DNA of 64,000 nt from Paracoccaceae bacterium (GCA_902602765.1 CACKSH010000009.1:1-64000); one strand, 5' to 3'. Positions 1-11,355 are shown, counted from the stretch's first letter. Numbers and translations are program-made. Notes: generated from the letters alone by a model not told the origin.

Positions 1-2
1 AA

Positions 3-2376
<2,374 letters not shown>

Positions 2377-2387
2377 AATCTGATCTT

Positions 2388-3113
2388 TCAGGTCTTAAAT
2401 AGTCTATAGTGGTATTCCCCAATCACTTGCATTCCAAGGATTTTGTAGAAGTTATTGGCTGATTGATTTTGCTTTGTACATAAAACTACTACGCTTTCAG
2501 CCCCTTGTTGATGGGCCCAAGCACCTACTTTTTGCATAACATGTTTCCCCATACCTTGTCGCTGGAATTTATGATCCACAACTAGGGCGTGAACCATTGC
2601 GATTTTATTTGAAACTGCTACAAATGCAGCAGCTGCTGGTTTTGCATTTATGCGACCAAATATAGTTGTTTTAGGTGTTTTGACTCGGTCCATTATTTCA
2701 ATTCTCGAGGCGTCAATACCGTTAGCGGTCCATATTTCTCTTTGAATGGCCAATGGAGGAAATATTGAAAAAGCTGTAACTGGTGGAATTTGCTGCATTG
2801 ATAGCACTTCTGCTGAAATGCTCCAAATATTTGTAGGATCGACAATACTATATCCGCGTTCTTTCAGTGCCTCATCAAGATTGTTTTCACCTGCTTTAAT
2901 CATGAATAACTTGTCTTGACACCACTCTGCCAAAGTATTCTCAACAAGTTGTATGGCCGGGATACTAGTTTTTTCAATTGCAGTAGCAGCTGACACGCGT
3001 TTGCCACCTTTTATACTTTTTCGCAACTTCCATTCGGTAAGTTCAAGGAACTCTTCAGCTGGCCAAGTTAAATCAATTGTCTCAAAAATGGAGGAATTAT
3101 TTTTTAATGTCAT
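2388..3113 (-). CDS. GNAT-family N-acetyltransferase
   Basis: A 241-residue protein whose C-terminal half carries GNAT motif A: a hydrophobic strand, then RQGMGK for acetyl-CoA pyrophosphate binding, then the ANNFYKILGM segment typical of motif B. The N-terminal half (about 110 residues) is less recognisable and may be a degenerate second acetyltransferase lobe. The acceptor substrate cannot be predicted. Its ATG overlaps the stop codon of the upstream CinA-like gene by 4 nt (ATGA), so the two are probably translationally coupled. It is convergent with fadH, the stops being about 11 nt apart, with no clear terminator hairpin. Confidence 0.8.
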   Translation of the reverse strand: MTLKNNSSIFETIDLTWPAEEFLELTEWKLRKSIKGGKRVSAATAIEKTSIPAIQLVENTLAEWCQDKLFMIKAGENNLDEALKERGYSIVDPTNIWSISAEVLSMQQIPPVTAFSIFPPLAIQREIWTANGIDASRIEIMDRVKTPKTTIFGRINAKPAAAAFVAVSNKIAMVHALVVDHKFQRQGMGKHVMQKVGAWAHQQGAESVVVLCTKQNQSANNFYKILGMQVIGEYHYRLFKT

Positions 3114-3829
3114 AATAGCTTTGACTTCAATTCTTCTGCTAGGGCCTTTAATTCATTTCTGTCAGCTCCCCTTACTACGATATTTGTGCCAACTTTTTCT
3201 CCGTCATTGTAAGGATAAGATCCTATAGATAAATTTTCGTGCTCAGCCGCAATTTTTTTGAGTGCGGCTGCAATTTCCCCTTCCCCCCGTGGTATTCTGA
3301 CAGACTTGCTTAAAAGTGGTTTGCCGCTGACTAATGATGGAATAACACTTTGTACCATTGACTGAAATATTTTGGGTACGCCGGCCATTACAAAAACATT
3401 TTTTAACTGAAAGCCTGGCGCAACAGAGATTGGGTTATCGATAAGTAGAGCACCATTCGGTATTCGTGCCATCCTTTGCCTTGAGTCATTGAACTCAATA
3501 TTTTGAGTTAAATAGTAACTTTCCAAAAGTTTAAAAGCATCTTCTCGAATATTTATTTCTGTCTCAAAAGCCGCGGCGATACAGGCAGCTGTAATATCAT
3601 CGTGGGTTGGCCCTATACCGCCGGATGTGAAGAGGTAGTTATATTTAGAACTTAACCATTTTACAGCATTAATAATTTCCGTGGCATTATCTGGGATTAT
3701 TCGCGCTTCTTGTAAATTAATCCCAATTTTTGTTAACTCACAAGATAGGTAGTGCAAGTTCGAATCGCGTGTCCTTCCCGATAGTATTTCGTCTCCGATT
3801 ACCAAGATCGCGGCAGATGGATTTGACAT
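3110..3829 (-). CDS. CinA-like / MoaB-fold molybdopterin-binding domain protein
   Basis: 239 residues of a MoaB/MogA/CinA N-terminal fold. The N-terminus has the AILVIGDEILSGRT signature, followed by FTSGGIGPTHDDITAACIA, the glycine-rich loop and TxDD segment of this superfamily. It lacks the C-terminal PncC nicotinamide-nucleotide amidase domain of full-length CinA, so the role is uncertain; related CinA N-domains are linked to nucleotide pyrophosphatase activity, which cannot be confirmed here. It is first of a two-gene minus-strand unit with the GNAT gene and is divergent from sfsA, with about 40 nt between the starts. Confidence 0.82.
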   Translation of the reverse strand: MSNPSAAILVIGDEILSGRTRDSNLHYLSCELTKIGINLQEARIIPDNATEIINAVKWLSSKYNYLFTSGGIGPTHDDITAACIAAAFETEINIREDAFKLLESYYLTQNIEFNDSRQRMARIPNGALLIDNPISVAPGFQLKNVFVMAGVPKIFQSMVQSVIPSLVSGKPLLSKSVRIPRGEGEIAAALKKIAAEHENLSIGSYPYNDGEKVGTNIVVRGADRNELKALAEELKSKLL

Positions 3830-3869
3830 TATTGATCCTTTACAGTGTAGGGTTTGTATAGTTAAAAAA

Positions 3870-4577
3870 ATGCAGTTTCAATCAGATTTAGTCCCGGGGT
3901 ATTTAGTGAAAAGGTACAAACGGTTTTTTGCCGATGTTGAGCTGGCGAACGGCAAACTGGTTACTGCTCACTGTCCAAATACCGGCAGTATGATTGGTCT
4001 GACAAACCGTGGGACAAAAGTTTGGTTAGAGCCGAATGAAGACCCCAAAAAAAAACTAAAATATAGCTGGAAATTGGTTGACCATGAAAATGGTCATTTC
4101 ACCGGTGTAGATACAAATATTGCAAATAAAATTGTAAATGAGGCTCTAGGGCAGGGTAAAATTTCTGAAGTCGTAGATTATAATGAAATATTACCGGAGC
4201 AAAAGTATGGACTTAATTCTCGAGTAGATTTTCTTTTAAAGAATGGGTTAAAGACTTGTTTTCTTGAGGTAAAAAATGTGACCCTATGTAGGAAAGAAAA
4301 AATTGCTGAATTTCCAGATACTGTTACAGAAAGAGGAGCCAAACATTTAAAAGAACTATCTAATATTGTTGATAAGGATACTAGAGCAATGGTTCTGTAT
4401 TTAGTTCAGAGATCAGATTGTAATTACTTTAAAATTGCTAACGATTTGGACACTATTTACGCTGATGCTTCTATATTTTCTGGAAATAGTGGAGTAGAGT
4501 TTGTTTGCTATGGCGTAAACTTTCTTCCTAACGGGATCGAACTGGGGTATAATTTGGAATTGGTAGACAAATTCTAA
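3870..4577 (+). CDS. sfsA: SfsA family DNA-binding/nuclease-like protein
   Basis: A 235-residue protein that matches SfsA along its length. It has an N-terminal OB-like segment ending in AHCPNTGSMIGL and a catalytic-type core with SRVDFLL and FLEVKNVTL, the D and ExK residues of a PD-(D/E)XK nuclease fold. FPDTVTERGAKHLKEL follows. SfsA was named for sugar fermentation stimulation in E. coli; the fold argues for nucleic-acid binding or cleavage, and the physiological role is unresolved. The Shine-Dalgarno is weak. map follows 41 nt downstream on the same strand, an arrangement also common in related bacteria. Confidence 0.9.
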   Translation: MQFQSDLVPGYLVKRYKRFFADVELANGKLVTAHCPNTGSMIGLTNRGTKVWLEPNEDPKKKLKYSWKLVDHENGHFTGVDTNIANKIVNEALGQGKISEVVDYNEILPEQKYGLNSRVDFLLKNGLKTCFLEVKNVTLCRKEKIAEFPDTVTERGAKHLKELSNIVDKDTRAMVLYLVQRSDCNYFKIANDLDTIYADASIFSGNSGVEFVCYGVNFLPNGIELGYNLELVDKF

Positions 4578-4618
4578 GTACTCAGCCTAGGACTTAAATT
4601 GCAGTAAGGGGTAATTAT

Positions 4619-5431
4619 TTGAATTTAAAAAATGGGCAGCCCAAATCAAAAGATGGGATTGATTTATATTCTGCAAAAGATTTTGAGGGGATGCACGCTG
4701 CCGGTCGTGTTGCTGCAGACATTCTAGATGAAATGGTGACTTCTGTTTTTCCCGGACAAACTACAGGAAAACTTGACGCGATTATCGAGCAATTGATTGA
4801 GGATAAAAATGTCGTTTCAGCTACAATTGGCTATAGAGGTTATAAACATGCCAGTTGCATAAGTGTAAATCATGTTGTTTGTCACGGTATTCCAGGGGAC
4901 AAAATACTTAAAGATGGTGATATATTAAATATAGATGTTACTGTTATCAAAGAGGGTTGGTATGGCGATACATCCAGAATGTACGTAGCGGGTCAGCTGT
5001 CTAGAAAAGCCGAAAGATTGATCCAAGTCACACATGACGCACTATTTAAGGGTATAGATGCTGTAAAGCCAGGCAAAACTTTTGGAGATATCGGCCATGC
5101 AATACAGACATATGCAGAGGCAAATAGAATGTCGGTTGTGCGGGATTTTTGTGGCCATGGTTTGGGGAGAGTTTTCCATGCGCCGCCAAATGTTTTGCAT
5201 TATGGACGGGAAGGAAGCGGTCCTTTGATAGAAGAAGGTATGTTCTTTACAATTGAGCCTATGGTGAATTGGGGACGTCCCGAAACTAAAGTTCTATCAG
5301 ATGAATGGACTGCAGTTACAAGAGATAAATCCTTATCAGCTCAATTTGAACACTCAATTGGTGTCACTAAAGACGGTGTGGAAATTTTTACTTTGTCTCC
5401 AAAAAATAAATTTCATCCCACGTACAGTTAG
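4619..5431 (+). CDS. map: Type I methionine aminopeptidase
   Basis: Removes the initiator methionine from nascent proteins. The 270-residue protein carries the pita-bread fold ligands. Two Asp lie in LNIDVTVIKEGWYGDTSRMY, a His in CGHGLGRVFHAPPN, and the Glu residues in FTIEPMV and QFEHSIGVT. HASCISVNHVVCHGIP contains the substrate-pocket His. The start is TTG 4619, placed 7 nt after AAGGGG; the next in-frame ATG would remove about 24 residues that homologues normally have. Its stop overlaps that of the convergent rsmD by 4 nt. Confidence 0.93.
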   Translation: MNLKNGQPKSKDGIDLYSAKDFEGMHAAGRVAADILDEMVTSVFPGQTTGKLDAIIEQLIEDKNVVSATIGYRGYKHASCISVNHVVCHGIPGDKILKDGDILNIDVTVIKEGWYGDTSRMYVAGQLSRKAERLIQVTHDALFKGIDAVKPGKTFGDIGHAIQTYAEANRMSVVRDFCGHGLGRVFHAPPNVLHYGREGSGPLIEEGMFFTIEPMVNWGRPETKVLSDEWTAVTRDKSLSAQFEHSIGVTKDGVEIFTLSPKNKFHPTYS

Positions 5432-5994
5432 TTAGGTAATCTTCTGAAAAAATGTAATATTGTGTCACCGTATTGTCTTATGTCTTCTAATTTAAAGCCT
5501 TTGAGCGAGCTTTTCTGCTCTCCTTCCTCTAAAACTATAAGTGCATTATTGCTTATCCAATTTGACGCCAATGCAGATCTTATAGCAGCTTCACCAAGCA
5601 ATTTTCGGTAAGGAGGATCCACGAATACTAAATCATATGGTTGGTCGAGATTTAAAGGGAATTCGGTAGCGTCAAATGTTTTTATATTTGTTTGATTTTT
5701 GATATTACAAATTTTTAGATTTGTATCTAATAACCTTATACACGCTTTATTTTTTTCAATAAATGTGCAGGATTTTGCACCGCGTGAAATTGCTTCAAGT
5801 CCTAATGCCCCGCTACCTGCAAAAATATCTAGAATGCGCGCCTCCTCTATTTTAACATCAAATTTTCCGCCAAAAAGAATATTGAATAAGCTTTCTTTGA
5901 TGCGGTCAGTGGTTGGGCGAAGACTAGTCATGTTATTTTTCGTCTTAATTGCACTCAAGCGTCTACCTTTCAAACTACCACCAATAACCCTCAT
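5428..5994 (-). CDS. rsmD: 16S rRNA (guanine966-N2)-methyltransferase
   Basis: Methylates G966 of 16S rRNA during 30S assembly. The 188-residue protein shows RPTTDRIKESLFNIL, the SAM-binding loop DIFAGSGALGLEAISRGA and the catalytic N6/N2-methyltransferase motif DPPY in LVFVDPPYRK. Length is normal for RsmD. The ATG overlaps the stop of the upstream flavoprotein by 4 nt, so they are likely coupled. In many proteobacteria rsmD sits beside coaD or ftsY; here its partner is an oxidoreductase. Confidence 0.92.
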   Translation of the reverse strand: MRVIGGSLKGRRLSAIKTKNNMTSLRPTTDRIKESLFNILFGGKFDVKIEEARILDIFAGSGALGLEAISRGAKSCTFIEKNKACIRLLDTNLKICNIKNQTNIKTFDATEFPLNLDQPYDLVFVDPPYRKLLGEAAIRSALASNWISNNALIVLEEGEQKSSLKGFKLEDIRQYGDTILHFFRRLPN

Positions 5995-7205
5995 TGCTCT
6001 AAAAGATCTTTAAGATCTATCTCTAGAAGAGAAAGCTGAGATTTGCTGGGTGATTTCCCAGCTTCAAGCAAACGTTTCCCCACCATATAAGCACGACTGT
6101 CATTAATGGCATCAACTGCTAGAAGCGTATCATCGCTATAGTACCAGTTGGAAATTGAAAAATTTGCTTTATTAGCTCGTGAAATTATTTGATTATAACC
6201 ATTATTTAAACCCGCAATCTGTAATTTTACCTCATACTGGTCTGACCAGAACCAAGGTACTGGTTTGTAATCCAAGTTTGCACCGAGAATATTTTTAGCA
6301 ATGAGTTGAGATTGCTCTATTGCATTTTGCACACTTTCAAGACGAACATATTTGTCATTAAATGGAAAAGCAGCACAATCGCCTGTTGCCCAAATACAAG
6401 GGTCGGATGTTTGTCCTTGCATATTGGTTTTAATCCCATTTTCAATTTTCAGGCCCGCCTCTTTTGCTAAATGGGTGCGTGGTGAAATTCCTATACCCGC
6501 TATAATTAGGTCAACAGCATAAAATGATTTGTCCTCTAAGACCGCACCACTAATTTTCCCATTCTGTTGGGTGAAATGGTCCAACCCGTAACCTTCAACA
6601 AATTTCACGCCATTTTTTTGATGAAGATCCCTAAAAAAATCGGAGGTATGTTCACATGCAACCCGTTTTAAAATTCTTTCGGTTTTCTCGATAACTATTA
6701 CGTTTAAACCTTTTAATCTAGCGACCGCTGCTGCCTCCAAGCCAATGTATCCCCCTCCCAAAATAAGGGCAGTCTTTCCTGGTTTTAATACCTTTTTAAG
6801 CGCATCTGCATCATCAATATCTCTAACGTAGTATATCCCTGACAAGTTTTCACTCGATACCCTCGGGAGCCTATTTGGTGATGAACCGGTTGCTAGAATT
6901 AATTGATCATACTCAAAAACTCCACAATTTGTTTCTAGTTTTTTTTCTCCACGAACAATTTTTTTTACTATAGTGCCAAGCATTAATTTTATATCATTTT
7001 CTTGGTAAAAAGTTTTGGGTTTTAAATATAATCTTTCCAAGCTCATTTCACCCAAAACATATTTTTTTGATAATGGTGGGCGTTGATATGGAAGAATATT
7101 TTCTGATCCTACGAGTGTGACTTCACCATCAAAACCTTGGCTGCGAAGATGTGTGGCAGCCTCCAAGCCTGCTTGGCCGGCGCCAATAATAACAACTTTT
7201 GACAT
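5991..7205 (-). CDS. FAD/NAD(P)-dependent ferredoxin/rubredoxin reductase-like oxidoreductase
   Basis: A 404-residue flavoprotein of the putidaredoxin/rhodocoxin-reductase type. It has an N-terminal FAD Rossmann motif (VIIGAGQAGLEAATHLR), YQRPPLSKKYVLG, an NAD(P) motif (ALILGGGYIGLEAAAVARLKG) and a FAD-contacting WATGDCAAFP segment. A C-terminal reductase domain follows, with WFWSDQYEVKLQIAGL. Such enzymes pass electrons from NAD(P)H to a ferredoxin or rubredoxin for an oxygenase or P450. No oxygenase or ferredoxin gene lies nearby, so the partner is unknown. It begins a two-gene unit with rsmD and is divergent from the peroxiredoxin gene. Confidence 0.85.
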   Translation of the reverse strand: MSKVVIIGAGQAGLEAATHLRSQGFDGEVTLVGSENILPYQRPPLSKKYVLGEMSLERLYLKPKTFYQENDIKLMLGTIVKKIVRGEKKLETNCGVFEYDQLILATGSSPNRLPRVSSENLSGIYYVRDIDDADALKKVLKPGKTALILGGGYIGLEAAAVARLKGLNVIVIEKTERILKRVACEHTSDFFRDLHQKNGVKFVEGYGLDHFTQQNGKISGAVLEDKSFYAVDLIIAGIGISPRTHLAKEAGLKIENGIKTNMQGQTSDPCIWATGDCAAFPFNDKYVRLESVQNAIEQSQLIAKNILGANLDYKPVPWFWSDQYEVKLQIAGLNNGYNQIISRANKANFSISNWYYSDDTLLAVDAINDSRAYMVGKRLLEAGKSPSKSQLSLLEIDLKDLLEQ

Positions 7206-7282
7206 AGAGCACCTTTTACTCGTAATAGGAAATATTTGAATTATATAATTCTTATAAAACTATAAACTAAACAGGATGAATT

Positions 7283-7771
7283 ATGTCAATCAAGATAGGT
7301 CACAAGCTACCAGATAGTACGCTTCATAGGTTTGGGGAAAATGGGCCAGAAACAATAAATTTCTCGTCATTATATCGGGATCGTAAACTTGCAATTTTTG
7401 GTCTGCCAGGTGCTTTTACCACAACTTGTTCTAAAACTCACTTACCATCCATTTTAGATACTGCTACTGAATTTTCTTCAAAAGGGATTGATGAAATACT
7501 TTGCATTAGTGTTAATGATCCACACGTGGTCGCAGCTTGGGGAGAAATCAGTGGTGCAACTGCTGCTGGAATTATCATGCTTGGTGATCCACTTAGCGAA
7601 TTTACAAAAGCAATAGGTATGGACTTTGATGCTCCTGCAGTTGGTTTTTTGGCCCGTTCGAAGCGGTATGCTATGTTTGCGGAAGATGGAGTGGTTAAAA
7701 TTTTTCTGCCTGAAACGGGTCGGTCTACATGCAATATTAGCAGTGGAAAAGCCTTACTAGAAAATATCTAA
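7283..7771 (+). CDS. Peroxiredoxin, Prx5 family
   Basis: A 162-residue thiol peroxidase. The active-site segment GLPGAFTTTCSKTHLPS contains the peroxidatic Cys in the P-x3-T-x2-C pattern of Prx5/PMP20 proteins. It is expected to reduce hydrogen or organic peroxides in the cytoplasm using glutaredoxin, glutathione or thioredoxin. A second Cys near the C-terminus (STCNISSG) could act as a resolving residue. A weak GG-containing ribosome-binding site precedes the ATG. The stop overlaps that of the convergent phhB by 4 nt. It is divergent from an FAD reductase, but a functional link is only a guess. Confidence 0.9.
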   Translation: MSIKIGHKLPDSTLHRFGENGPETINFSSLYRDRKLAIFGLPGAFTTTCSKTHLPSILDTATEFSSKGIDEILCISVNDPHVVAAWGEISGATAAGIIMLGDPLSEFTKAIGMDFDAPAVGFLARSKRYAMFAEDGVVKIFLPETGRSTCNISSGKALLENI

Positions 7772-8061
7772 GCTGCTTCGCTGTCCATTTTTGACGCTAA
7801 TTCCAGATCTAAACTGCTCAAACCTTTAACATCATGCGTGGTTAAAACTACTCTTACATTACGGTAAACATTAAACCATTCAGGATGATGATTTATTTTT
7901 TCTGCCCAAAAAGCAACTTTGGTCATCCAAGAAAAGGCCTCTATAAAATTTTTAAATTGAAATTCTTTAGTGATGGCATCTCTAGTTTCGTCCAGTAGCC
8001 ACCCATTCTCAAGAATTTTTTTTAATTTAGTTTCTCTATCGACCGTTGAAAGTTTATCCAT
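7768..8061 (-). CDS. phhB: 4a-hydroxytetrahydrobiopterin dehydratase (pterin carbinolamine dehydratase)
   Basis: 97 residues, normal for PCD/DCoH proteins. The family signature is intact: EKINHHPEW, then an aromatic Tyr, then VVLTTHDVKGLSSLD, supplying the HH-P and distal H and D residues. It dehydrates 4a-hydroxytetrahydropterin, usually in support of phenylalanine hydroxylase or Moco-related pterin turnover. No phenylalanine hydroxylase is in the window. GGAGAGAAA directly before ATG 8061 is a good ribosome-binding site. It is the second gene after the FemAB-like acyltransferase, with an 8-nt gap. Confidence 0.92.
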   Translation of the reverse strand: MDKLSTVDRETKLKKILENGWLLDETRDAITKEFQFKNFIEAFSWMTKVAFWAEKINHHPEWFNVYRNVRVVLTTHDVKGLSSLDLELASKMDSEAA

Positions 8062-8069
8062 TTTCTCTC

Positions 8070-9245
8070 CTACAGCTTTATATCTTTAAAAGGACCATAG
8101 TTGCTAAGTATTTCCATTTCTTCGCCAACAGCAAGTCGTTCTTCATCCAAGTATTGAGCAACAGCTTTAGAAAAGCTATTATTGTTGATCCAGTGGAGCG
8201 AGTATGTGTGACTGGGCATATATCCTCTGGCCAACTTATGTTCCCCTTGCGCACCAGCCTCAACACGAGATAAGCGATTTTCAATGGCATACTCAATTGC
8301 TTGGTAATAACAAATTTCAAAATGCAAATTTGAATAATTTTCTGTGCATCCCCAATACCTTCCAAATAATGCGTCCTGTCCTACAAAATTTAATGCACCT
8401 GCTATTGGGTTTCCATCAATTTCAGCCAATATCATAAGAAGTTCATTCTTCAGTTTTTCTCCGGCAATCTCAAAAAAATTTCGGGTCAAGTACGGTTGTC
8501 CCCATTTTCTCCTTCCGGTATCCTGATAAAAATTCCAAAATGCATCCCAGTGCTGTTCCGTGATCTCTTTGCCTGAATAACGAACGATTTCTCCTCCAAA
8601 GCTTCTGGCTCTTTCGCGTTCCTTCCTTATATTTTTTCTTTTTCGGGATGAGAGTGCGTCTAGGAAATCTTGAAAATTCTTGTAACCATCATTTTTCCAA
8701 TGATATTGACTACTGGTACGTCTTAGTAACCCCAAATTTCCGCCTTTTTTAAACTCATCAAAAGTACAAAAAGTTATGTGTGCAGAGGAAAGGTTATTTT
8801 TTGCTGCAAAGCTTTTTATGCCCTCCAAAAGTATTGGAAAGGCCTTTTCTTGATTTTCGTTATTCGCCAGTAAGCGTTTGCCAGGCACAGGAGTAAATGG
8901 AACTGCTACTTGGATTTTAGGATAATATTTACCTCCTGCGCGTTCATAGGCGTTAGCCCAAGAATGATCAAAAATATATTCGCCCTGCGAATGTGTTTTA
9001 ACATACATTGGAGCACAGCCTAACAACTGATTTCCACTAATAGCGAGGATGTAATAAGGGTGCCAACCAGTCGCATTACCAACGGAACCACTTTCTTCAA
9101 GAGCTCGCAAAAAACGATAAGTTGTGAAAGGATCAAGTGGGCGAGCTTCGTTTACTGATTCTGGCGCCGCGCAGGCATCCCAGTCTGTTTCACTAACTGA
9201 AAGCAGCGTATCCACAATTTTGATTGATATTTCCGAATTTGTCAT
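8070..9245 (-). CDS. FemAB-like GNAT acyltransferase (DUF482 family)
   Basis: A 391-residue protein of the DUF482 (PF04339) type, distantly related to FemAB/FemX aminoacyltransferases. Recognisable parts are LDALSSRKRKNIRKERERA, WDAFWNFYQDTGRRKWGQPYL and the C-terminal GAQGEHKLARGYMP, all typical of the family. Function is not experimentally settled; an acyl or aminoacyl transfer role in the cell envelope is inferred from the fold. It precedes phhB and lies downstream of a RidA-family gene on the same strand, with about 100 nt between. Confidence 0.85.
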   Translation of the reverse strand: MTNSEISIKIVDTLLSVSETDWDACAAPESVNEARPLDPFTTYRFLRALEESGSVGNATGWHPYYILAISGNQLLGCAPMYVKTHSQGEYIFDHSWANAYERAGGKYYPKIQVAVPFTPVPGKRLLANNENQEKAFPILLEGIKSFAAKNNLSSAHITFCTFDEFKKGGNLGLLRRTSSQYHWKNDGYKNFQDFLDALSSRKRKNIRKERERARSFGGEIVRYSGKEITEQHWDAFWNFYQDTGRRKWGQPYLTRNFFEIAGEKLKNELLMILAEIDGNPIAGALNFVGQDALFGRYWGCTENYSNLHFEICYYQAIEYAIENRLSRVEAGAQGEHKLARGYMPSHTYSLHWINNNSFSKAVAQYLDEERLAVGEEMEILSNYGPFKDIKL

Positions 9246-9344
9246 TAATGAGAAGGTTTGTTAGGAACACATTTATATTATTTAACAAAGCTATGACTGT
9301 AGAATAATCTGGCAATAGCTATCGTAAATTAAGAGTAGTCAAAA

Positions 9345-9809
9345 TCACTTAATCTCAAAGATTCCTTCTATTTCAACAGCTACACCGAGTGGTAGGGATG
9401 CCGCTGAAACAGCAGAGCGAGAATGTTTTCCGATTTCACCTAGAATGTCCACTAGGATATTTGAGGCTCCATTCACAACTTGAGGTTGCTCGGTGAAGTT
9501 AGCAGTCGAATTTACGAAACCAGTTAACTTTACAACTCTCACCAACCTATCAAGGTCACCTTCGCATGCTGCTTTAACTTGCGCAAGTAACGAGAGCGCG
9601 CAGTATTTGGCGGCATTTGCGCCCTCTTCAACATTCAAACTTTGACCTAATTTTCCAATTATTAATCCATTTTTGTTTTGTGAAATTTGTCCAGAAACAT
9701 ACAAAAAATTTTGCACTATCACAAATGGAACGTAGTTAGCTGCTGGGCTTGGAGCGGTTGGAAGCTCTATTCCAAGTTTTTTTAGATTTTGTTCGATGCC
9801 TAGCGTCAT
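9345..9809 (-). CDS. RidA family protein
   Basis: 154 residues of the longer RidA (YjgF/YER057c/UK114) subfamily. Features are YVSGQIS near residue 40, GANAAKYCALSLLAQ and the C-terminal HSRSAVSAASLPLGVAVEIEG, which holds the conserved Arg that binds the carboxylate of imine/enamine intermediates. It probably hydrolyses reactive 2-aminoacrylate-type enamines, though this subfamily can differ from canonical RidA. I chose ATG 9809, 16 codons inside the longest frame, because AGGAGA lies just upstream and the extra N-terminal residues are unlike homologues. Confidence 0.87.
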   Translation of the reverse strand: MTLGIEQNLKKLGIELPTAPSPAANYVPFVIVQNFLYVSGQISQNKNGLIIGKLGQSLNVEEGANAAKYCALSLLAQVKAACEGDLDRLVRVVKLTGFVNSTANFTEQPQVVNGASNILVDILGEIGKHSRSAVSAASLPLGVAVEIEGIFEIK

Positions 9810-9902
9810 AATTTGTTCTCCTAAATCTTTAGAACAAAGTATGACATTACAGTGCATACGACAATGGCATCATCTCAAAAAAAGAAGACAAGCTTATAAT
9901 TC

Positions 9903-9987
9903 TCTCAGTTTAATTAATATTATTATCTACATAAAAAGGTTTTCTCGGTTTAATTGATTGTTATTTGATGTTTGCGGTCTCTCAGTT
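9903..9987. repeat. Three spaced direct repeats upstream of mlaA
   Basis: TCTCAGTTTAATTAAT at 9903 and TCTCGGTTTAATTGAT at 9943 agree at 14 of 16 positions. The first eight bases, TCTCAGTT, recur at 9980. The spacing is 40 and 37 nt, close to whole helical turns, within the 180-nt gap between the RidA gene and mlaA. They could be binding sites for a regulator of mlaA-mlaC, but chance similarity in AT-rich DNA is possible. Confidence 0.35.
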
Positions 9988-10037
9988 ATGCTTGTAATTA
10001 GTATCTTCCATTATATTTTGTATGGGACCAGGCAGTC

Positions 10038-10742
10038 TTGAGAAATTTTGTATTAATTATAGTATTTACAATTTTGGGTGCATGTAGCGCGCCGTTGGAA
10101 GAAGGGATATCGGACCCTTTTGAAGTTTCAAATAGACAAGTCCATGAAATAAACAAATCCTTAGATAAAAATATCGTACGACCAGTTGCAGTATTATACG
10201 GGGATAGTACCCCCGTTAAACTACAATCAGCAGTAAACAACATTGCGACGAATTTTTCGTTGCCAAGCAATAGTATCAATTATATTTTACAAGGTGAAAT
10301 AAAGAATGCTTCAAACTCATCTATAAGATTTTTAGTTAACTCTACATTGGGAGTTATAGGAATTTATGACGCCAGTTCTCAGTTAGGTATCAAAAGTGAA
10401 AAAACTGATTTTGGGGAGACAATGGCTAAATGGGGTATTGGAGAAGGACCTTATCTGGATATACTTGTCTTGGGGCCGTCTAATCAGCGTGACGGTATTG
10501 GCAGAATGGTCGATATAGTTTTTGATCCTGTAGGTCTGATTGGGGCTGGACCTAAAGGCATGGCAACCGTTACCTCTTTAGCTTTTGGTTTGTCGGCTCG
10601 TTCACAATTTAGAGAAAGTATTGACAGTATACTTTACCAAAGTGCTGATAGTTATGCACAGTCAAGGTTATTTTTTCTTCAAAATAGGCGCTATGAACTT
10701 GGAACCAATCAAACCGTGCCCTACATAGATCCGTATAATTAG
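10038..10742 (+). CDS. mlaA: MlaA (VacJ) outer-membrane lipoprotein
   Basis: 234 residues. The N-terminus is a lipoprotein signal peptide with lipobox ILGAC, giving Cys17 after cleavage. The mature part has the VacJ signature DPFEVSNRQVHEINKSLDKN, then SAVNNIATNFSLPSNSINYILQG and DFGETMAKWGIGEGPYLDILVLGPSN. MlaA forms a ring in the outer membrane that removes mislocalised phospholipids and hands them to periplasmic MlaC. The start is a TTG at 10038 with little Shine-Dalgarno; no ATG gives a usable signal peptide. mlaC follows after 16 nt. Confidence 0.92.
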   Translation: MRNFVLIIVFTILGACSAPLEEGISDPFEVSNRQVHEINKSLDKNIVRPVAVLYGDSTPVKLQSAVNNIATNFSLPSNSINYILQGEIKNASNSSIRFLVNSTLGVIGIYDASSQLGIKSEKTDFGETMAKWGIGEGPYLDILVLGPSNQRDGIGRMVDIVFDPVGLIGAGPKGMATVTSLAFGLSARSQFRESIDSILYQSADSYAQSRLFFLQNRRYELGTNQTVPYIDPYN

Positions 10743-10758
10743 ATATGTGAGTTAATAG

Positions 10759-11352
10759 ATGACGGTAATTAACAGTCGCCGTTTTTTTATAATGGCATCA
10801 ATTTGTTCAGTTTTGGAGCCTAGACTTGTTTTTGCGTCGCAACAGAATGCAGCGATAGAAATTGTTGATCAGGCTGTCTCGAAAATTAATCAAATAATAA
10901 ACTCAGGTGATGCTCAAACACAGATGTTGAGATCTTTTGAAAGGGTGTTCAATGTATATGCTGATGTACCTACAATAGCAAAATATGCTTTGGGCCGTGA
11001 TGCTAGAACTGCTTCTGAGGACCAGCTCAAGGCATATATAAAGGCTTTTTCAGGTTATTTTTCCAATAAGTACGGAAAACGGTTCAGAGAATTCATTGGA
11101 GGTAGAATAGAAATTAAAAGCGTTGTTAAAGTAAAGAATTACTATTCGGTCAATACACTTGCACACATGCCAGCCTATGAACCATTTGAGGTTGATTTTC
11201 TCGTTTCGGATCGAAGTGGACGGCCACTCGTGTTCAATCTAATTATTGAGGGCGTGAATATGCTCTTGGCTGAACGGCAAGAAATTGGAGCGCTTTTAGA
11301 TAGAAATTCAGGAAATATAGACGCTTTGATAGATGATCTTTTAGTTCCGTAA
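10759..11352 (+). CDS. mlaC: MlaC periplasmic phospholipid-binding protein
   Basis: A 197-residue Ttg2D/MlaC protein. After the signal peptide (about 26 residues, ending VFA) come YALGRDARTASEDQLKAYIKAF and SNKYGKRFREFIGG, typical of the family. It shuttles phospholipid between MlaA in the outer membrane and the MlaFEDB transporter. The signal contains SRRFF, which resembles a twin-arginine motif, so Tat export is possible. It probably forms an operon with mlaA. The inner-membrane transporter genes are not in the window. Its stop lies 3 nt from that of the convergent penicillin-binding protein gene. Confidence 0.9.
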   Translation: MTVINSRRFFIMASICSVLEPRLVFASQQNAAIEIVDQAVSKINQIINSGDAQTQMLRSFERVFNVYADVPTIAKYALGRDARTASEDQLKAYIKAFSGYFSNKYGKRFREFIGGRIEIKSVVKVKNYYSVNTLAHMPAYEPFEVDFLVSDRSGRPLVFNLIIEGVNMLLAERQEIGALLDRNSGNIDALIDDLLVP

Positions 11353-11355
11353 TTA

